From NCBI GenBank assembly GCA_964429235.1, contig CAYSAQ010000001.1, positions 186,001 through 250,000 of the forward strand: 64,000 nt of DNA, in the 5' to 3' direction. Position 1 is the first letter of the stretch. Each line of letters starts with the position of its first letter. Positions 61,526-64,000 of the stretch are shown here, piece by piece. The DNA comes from CAYSAQ01 sp964429235. GTDB taxonomy: Bacteria > Margulisbacteria > Riflemargulisbacteria > GWF2-35-9 > DYQY01. The position numbers were made by a program, and so were the translations under genes. Under the pieces are notes generated by a model. The model was not told the DNA's origin. It was given only the letters and a program-made list of their open reading frames with translations, and did not search any database.

Positions 61526-61735
61526 GTGGCTCTTGTAAGAGAGTTCACAGAAAATCTAGAAAAAGAAGTAGATGTTCCTATCCATTTCCAAAATGAAAGA
61601 CTAACCTCTTCTTTTGTTGGAAAACATCTAACTGCTGCGGGTGTTAATCAAAAGAAACAACGAAATATGAAAGATGCACTAGAAGCTGCACAGATACTAC
61701 AAAGCTATTTAGATTGCCTCTCCCCCTCAAAGTAA
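61526..61735 (+). pseudogene. Remnant of a ruvX C-terminal half
   Basis: From about ALVREFTENLEKEVDV to AAQILQSYLD the frame matches RuvX residues about 67 to 130 (VDVPIHFQNERLTSSFVGKHLTAAGVNQKKQR), but with many silent and some coding changes. No N-terminal half or start signal is present. As it adjoins mltG, the usual partner of ruvX, it may be the original ruvX end displaced by the inserted genes. Confidence 0.85.
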
Positions 61736-61844
61736 CTATTCATTATTAACACACAATGCAACAACTCCCCCTCTCCAATAATATTGGAGAGGGGGAATAA
61801 CGAATAATTATTTATTTACAATTAGTATCTTTAGGGGGAGAGGC
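61716..61844. repeat. Nested palindromic element before mltG
   Basis: Outer arms GCCTCTCCCCCTCAAAG (61716-61732) and CTTTAGGGGGAGAGGC (61829-61844) pair with one bulge. Inside is a perfect 14-bp hairpin (TCCCCCTCTCCAAT-AAT-ATTGGAGAGGGGGA, 61766-61796). The arms and the inner hairpin share the CTCTCC/CCCCCTC words, so the unit may have arisen by duplication. It resembles a MITE or a DUF559-associated repeat, without a gene. Confidence 0.75.
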
Positions 61845-61846
61845 GA

Positions 61847-61852
61847 TATAAT
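61847..61852 (+). promoter_or_regulatory. -10 element, probably leaderless start (mltG)
   Basis: Perfect TATAAT, six nt (ACCCAT), then ATG at 61859. No ribosome site. No convincing -35; the upstream palindromic element occupies that position. Confidence 0.5.
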
Positions 61853-61858
61853 ACCCAT

Positions 61859-62860
61859 ATGAAGAAACTAGCAATAATATTACTTTTATTAAGCTTCAGC
61901 TTTGCTGCTATAGAAATAGTAAACATTCCAAAAGGTTCCAGCACTGGAATGATAGCTAAACAGCTAAAAGAAATGGGTATCATAAAAAGTGAACTAAAGT
62001 TCAAACTTATAGCCAAGCTTAAAAAGAAAGAGTACGGGTTTATAGCAGGTAAATTCAAACTAGAAACAGATGATAGCTATCTAGGACTAATGAATCAATT
62101 ACAGGATCCAGAGAACTTTGCACTAATAAAAGTAACGGTGCCAGAAGGAAAAAACTTATTTCAAATAGATGACTTGCTAGTCGATATAGGCTTGTTTGAG
62201 GATGATGCATTCTTAAACTTTGTTACCGATAGAAAGCAATTCATTCATCTACTAAAAGATATTCCAGAATTATATAATGAACCTGAACTGAAAAGGCTAG
62301 AAGGGTTCTTGTTCCCTGACACCTACTTCTTTGAATATGATGTAACCCCAGAGCAAGTTGTAGCAATTATGCTAAAAGTTTTCAAACGTAAAGTTATGCC
62401 TGTATATGAAAAACAAAAACTAGCTGGCACTTTGCCAAAACGATTTGGACGTACTCTTAAATTTTATAACCTAATATCACTCGCATCTATTGTAGAAGGA
62501 GAAGCAGTAGTTGCTAGCGAAAGACGTATAATATCTGGCGTATTTGTAAACAGACTAGGCAAACGCATGATTCTTGGTGCCTGCCCTACTATCCACTATG
62601 CCCGTTCTATAGATGGCCTACCTAAGAAGAAAGACTTATCTTACAAGGACACAAAAATAGACAGCCTGTATAACACGTATACACATGATGGACTTCCTCC
62701 ATCCCCTATTAGCAATCCTGGACTTAGCTCTATTACTGCTGCTTTTAATCCTATTAAAACAAAGTACTATTTCTTTGTTTCTAAAGGAGATGGAACTCAT
62801 CATTTTTCTAAAACAGAACGTGAACATATAAACTGGAAAAAAAAATACTACGCACAGTAA
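61859..62860 (+). CDS. mltG: Endolytic murein transglycosylase MltG
   Basis: 333 residues. N-terminal membrane or signal helix (MKKLAIILLLLSFSFAA), LysM-like part (PEGKNLFQIDDLLVDIGLF) and the YceG domain: ISLASIVEGEAVVASERRIISGVFVNRL (catalytic Glu region), LGACPTIHYA, YNTYTHDGLPPSPISNPGLSSITAAFNP and YYFFVSKGDGTHHFSKTEREH. It cuts nascent glycan strands. It normally follows ruvX, here separated by the insertion. Confidence 0.93.
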   Translation: MKKLAIILLLLSFSFAAIEIVNIPKGSSTGMIAKQLKEMGIIKSELKFKLIAKLKKKEYGFIAGKFKLETDDSYLGLMNQLQDPENFALIKVTVPEGKNLFQIDDLLVDIGLFEDDAFLNFVTDRKQFIHLLKDIPELYNEPELKRLEGFLFPDTYFFEYDVTPEQVVAIMLKVFKRKVMPVYEKQKLAGTLPKRFGRTLKFYNLISLASIVEGEAVVASERRIISGVFVNRLGKRMILGACPTIHYARSIDGLPKKKDLSYKDTKIDSLYNTYTHDGLPPSPISNPGLSSITAAFNPIKTKYYFFVSKGDGTHHFSKTEREHINWKKKYYAQ

Positions 62861-62908
62861 TCCTCCGACTTCGTTAGCACTCAGCCACCTCCTTTGATAA
62901 AGGAGGCT
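62861..62908. repeat. Palindromic repeat B-like element, copy in minus orientation
   Basis: TCCTCCGACTTCGTTAGCAC then CCTCCTTT-GAT-AAAGGAGG (62888-62906). It begins right after the mltG stop codon and pairs its GGAGG arms with the CCTCC at its start. Confidence 0.75.
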
Positions 62909-62923
62909 CATAATGGTTTCAAT

Positions 62924-62970
62924 AGCCCCCTTTATCAAAGGGGGAAAGATGCTTTAGCATCAGGGGGATT
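62924..62970. repeat. Palindromic repeat B-like element, copy in plus orientation
   Basis: AGCCCCCTTT-ATC-AAAGGGGG, then hairpin GATGC-TTTA-GCATC, then AGGGGGATT. It is in opposite orientation to the copy 15 bp before it; its end overlaps the stop codon of the deacetylase gene. Together the pair may end both convergent transcripts. Confidence 0.75.
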
Positions 62971-63877
62971 ATTGTGCGATTTCAGAGACAAAAGAAAGAC
63001 TATATCCATCTTCGATAGCTTGAGGCATCCATTCGAATAAAACCTCTAAGGTATTTGCTCTATTAATATGACCAATAGCAATAACAGAACCATCTCTACT
63101 AGCGATTTTCTCTACTTTAGACAATTGGTTCTTAATATGAGCTATATCATCAAAGCTATCAAGAAAGACCTGATTATAGGCAGCCTTAACACCTTTTTTT
63201 CTTGCTTGTTCATACAATATAGAAGAAGGAGTTGTTAAACTGTCTAATACATATAATTTCTTTTTCTTCGCCCACTTTGAAATAATATCAACCATCGGCC
63301 TGCTAGATGTTATTAGTGACCCCATATGATTGTTTATTCCGGAAACTACTGTATTACCATATAAAGAATCCAATGCTACATCTAGTTTATTAGTAATTGC
63401 AGTCTTGTTATCTCCAGATATAATTGCATAGGCATATCCTTCAATCTTAGATTGTTTGCTTTCTTTATCTTCTTTAGTAGCAAAAGGTTCCATTGGCATA
63501 TGCATTAATATTTCATAATTGCCTTTTTCTGCGTAATGCTTAGCCAATTCTTGTGAATGCATCTCTCCTGGGATAATCGCCACATTAACTTTATATGGCA
63601 ACATATCTAATAAATAATAACGAACTGTTCTTTTCCCTAGATCATCAATAACTATTGCAATCTTTTTTTCAGGCAAACCCTCAGTAAAGCTAGTAGGTGG
63701 TCCAACCTCATCTAAAGCCTCAACATTTTTACTAACAGCTAAAATGAAATCATCGGATTCAAGATACTGTTCACTCTTATTCTCTAAATTAATATATCTA
63801 ACTAGAAAAAAAACTAAATTAATTAATATGATAAAAAATACGAATAAAAAAGAATAAAGAAGAATCTGTTTCTTCAT
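62969..63877 (-). CDS. Divergent polysaccharide deacetylase (YibQ/DUF610 family)
   Basis: 302 residues. N-terminal membrane anchor (LLYSFLFVFFIILINLVFFLV), then the deacetylase-like fold: KKIAIVIDDLGKRTVRYYLLDMLPYKVNVAIIPG, YEILMHMPMEPFA, INNHMGSLITSSRPMVDIISKWAKKKKLYVLDSLT and SVIAIGHINRANTLEVLFEWMP. The family lies in the periplasm or outside the membrane, often next to a carboxyl-terminal protease. It starts 2 bp after the stop of the partial gene upstream. Confidence 0.88.
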   Translation of the reverse strand: MKKQILLYSFLFVFFIILINLVFFLVRYINLENKSEQYLESDDFILAVSKNVEALDEVGPPTSFTEGLPEKKIAIVIDDLGKRTVRYYLLDMLPYKVNVAIIPGEMHSQELAKHYAEKGNYEILMHMPMEPFATKEDKESKQSKIEGYAYAIISGDNKTAITNKLDVALDSLYGNTVVSGINNHMGSLITSSRPMVDIISKWAKKKKLYVLDSLTTPSSILYEQARKKGVKAAYNQVFLDSFDDIAHIKNQLSKVEKIASRDGSVIAIGHINRANTLEVLFEWMPQAIEDGYSLSFVSEIAQ

Positions 63878-63879
63878 TA

Positions 63880-64000
63880 TTAATTACTCTCCAAGTACCT
63901 TAAAGCCTCTCTTACCTGAGAATCCTTTGTAAGAACATATACATATTTACCAGACTTCATAAGCTCTATATCTGCTGAAGGAATCTTGGAAACAATATCA
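63880..64000 (-). CDS. C-terminal end of a gene cut by the window (possibly S41 peptidase)
   Basis: 39 residues before the stop: DIVSKIPSADIELMKSGKYVYVLTKDSQVREALRYLESN. The ending KDSQVREALRYLES resembles the QLxxALxxL tail of S41 C-terminal processing peptidases, which often precede YibQ-like genes. Too short to be certain. The next start lies 2 bp beyond its stop. Confidence 0.45.
   Translation of the reverse strand, partial: DIVSKIPSADIELMKSGKYVYVLTKDSQVREALRYLESN

Overview
The window is an AT-rich bacterial chromosome segment using the standard genetic code. It carries one 100-base run of N, so it is probably a scaffold from a draft or metagenome-derived genome. The gene set suggests a motile, anaerobic, hydrogen-metabolising, salt-adapted bacterium: a three-subunit-type [FeFe] hydrogenase under a divergent Rex gene, flagellar FlhA/FlhF/FlhG/FliA with CheW, and lysine 2,3-aminomutase plus beta-lysine acetyltransferase (the osmolyte N6-acetyl-beta-lysine). 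The order alaS-ruvX-mltG, together with YqeK, YtxH and LytR-CpsA-Psr proteins, recalls Firmicutes and related deep lineages such as Margulisbacteria. That placement is inference; no rRNA gene is present to settle it.

Layout. 1-5.8 kb: rex and the divergent hydrogenase operon, closed by a strong terminator. 5.8-9.9 kb: a TrpR-like regulator, a glycosyltransferase and a GH94 phosphorylase. 9.9-14.7 kb: ablAB, an MFS protein, tRNA-Thr and hisC. 14.8-19.5 kb: two unknown genes, argB, argF, a truncated GlmU-like enzyme, tRNA-Ser, tRNA-Gln and an MgtC protein. 19.5-24.8 kb: a JAMM-motif protein, an unknown, a coupled kinase/phosphatase pair, a methyltransferase, a GIY-YIG protein and a cupin. 24.8-28.3 kb: a compact type II secretion/type IV pilus operon whose last gene is a 57-residue pilin-like protein. 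28.3-33.5 kb: a partner-switching module (STAS protein and a GAF-phosphatase-kinase fusion), then two beta-solenoid paralogues and a decayed third copy. 33.7-40.1 kb: ftsK, an LCP protein and ileS. 40.1-45.3 kb: fliA, a small membrane protein, flhG, flhF and flhA. 45.5-54.4 kb: an RRM protein, yqeK, a transglutaminase-like protein, two unknown polar proteins, dgt, cheW, recN, nadK and a membrane methyltransferase. 54.4-64 kb: a DUF559 nuclease wrapped in palindromic repeats, ytxH, alaS, ruvX, an accessory insertion (helicase and ORF6N genes), a ruvX remnant, mltG and a divergent polysaccharide deacetylase.

The most notable observations are these. (1) The conserved ruvX-mltG junction is interrupted by two antisense genes, each ending in an identical 48-bp copy of the ruvX 3' end, with a diverged ruvX C-terminal remnant on the far side. 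(2) At least seven genes have a -10-like hexamer exactly 6 nt before the start codon and no Shine-Dalgarno, which predicts leaderless mRNAs. (3) Alanyl-tRNA synthetase lacks about 110 residues just before its editing-site histidines. (4) Beta-solenoid paralogues carry an EF-hand-like loop. (5) A DUF559 gene is flanked by inverted palindromic repeats that supply its C-terminus. Function assignments come from motifs read by eye; no database search was run.
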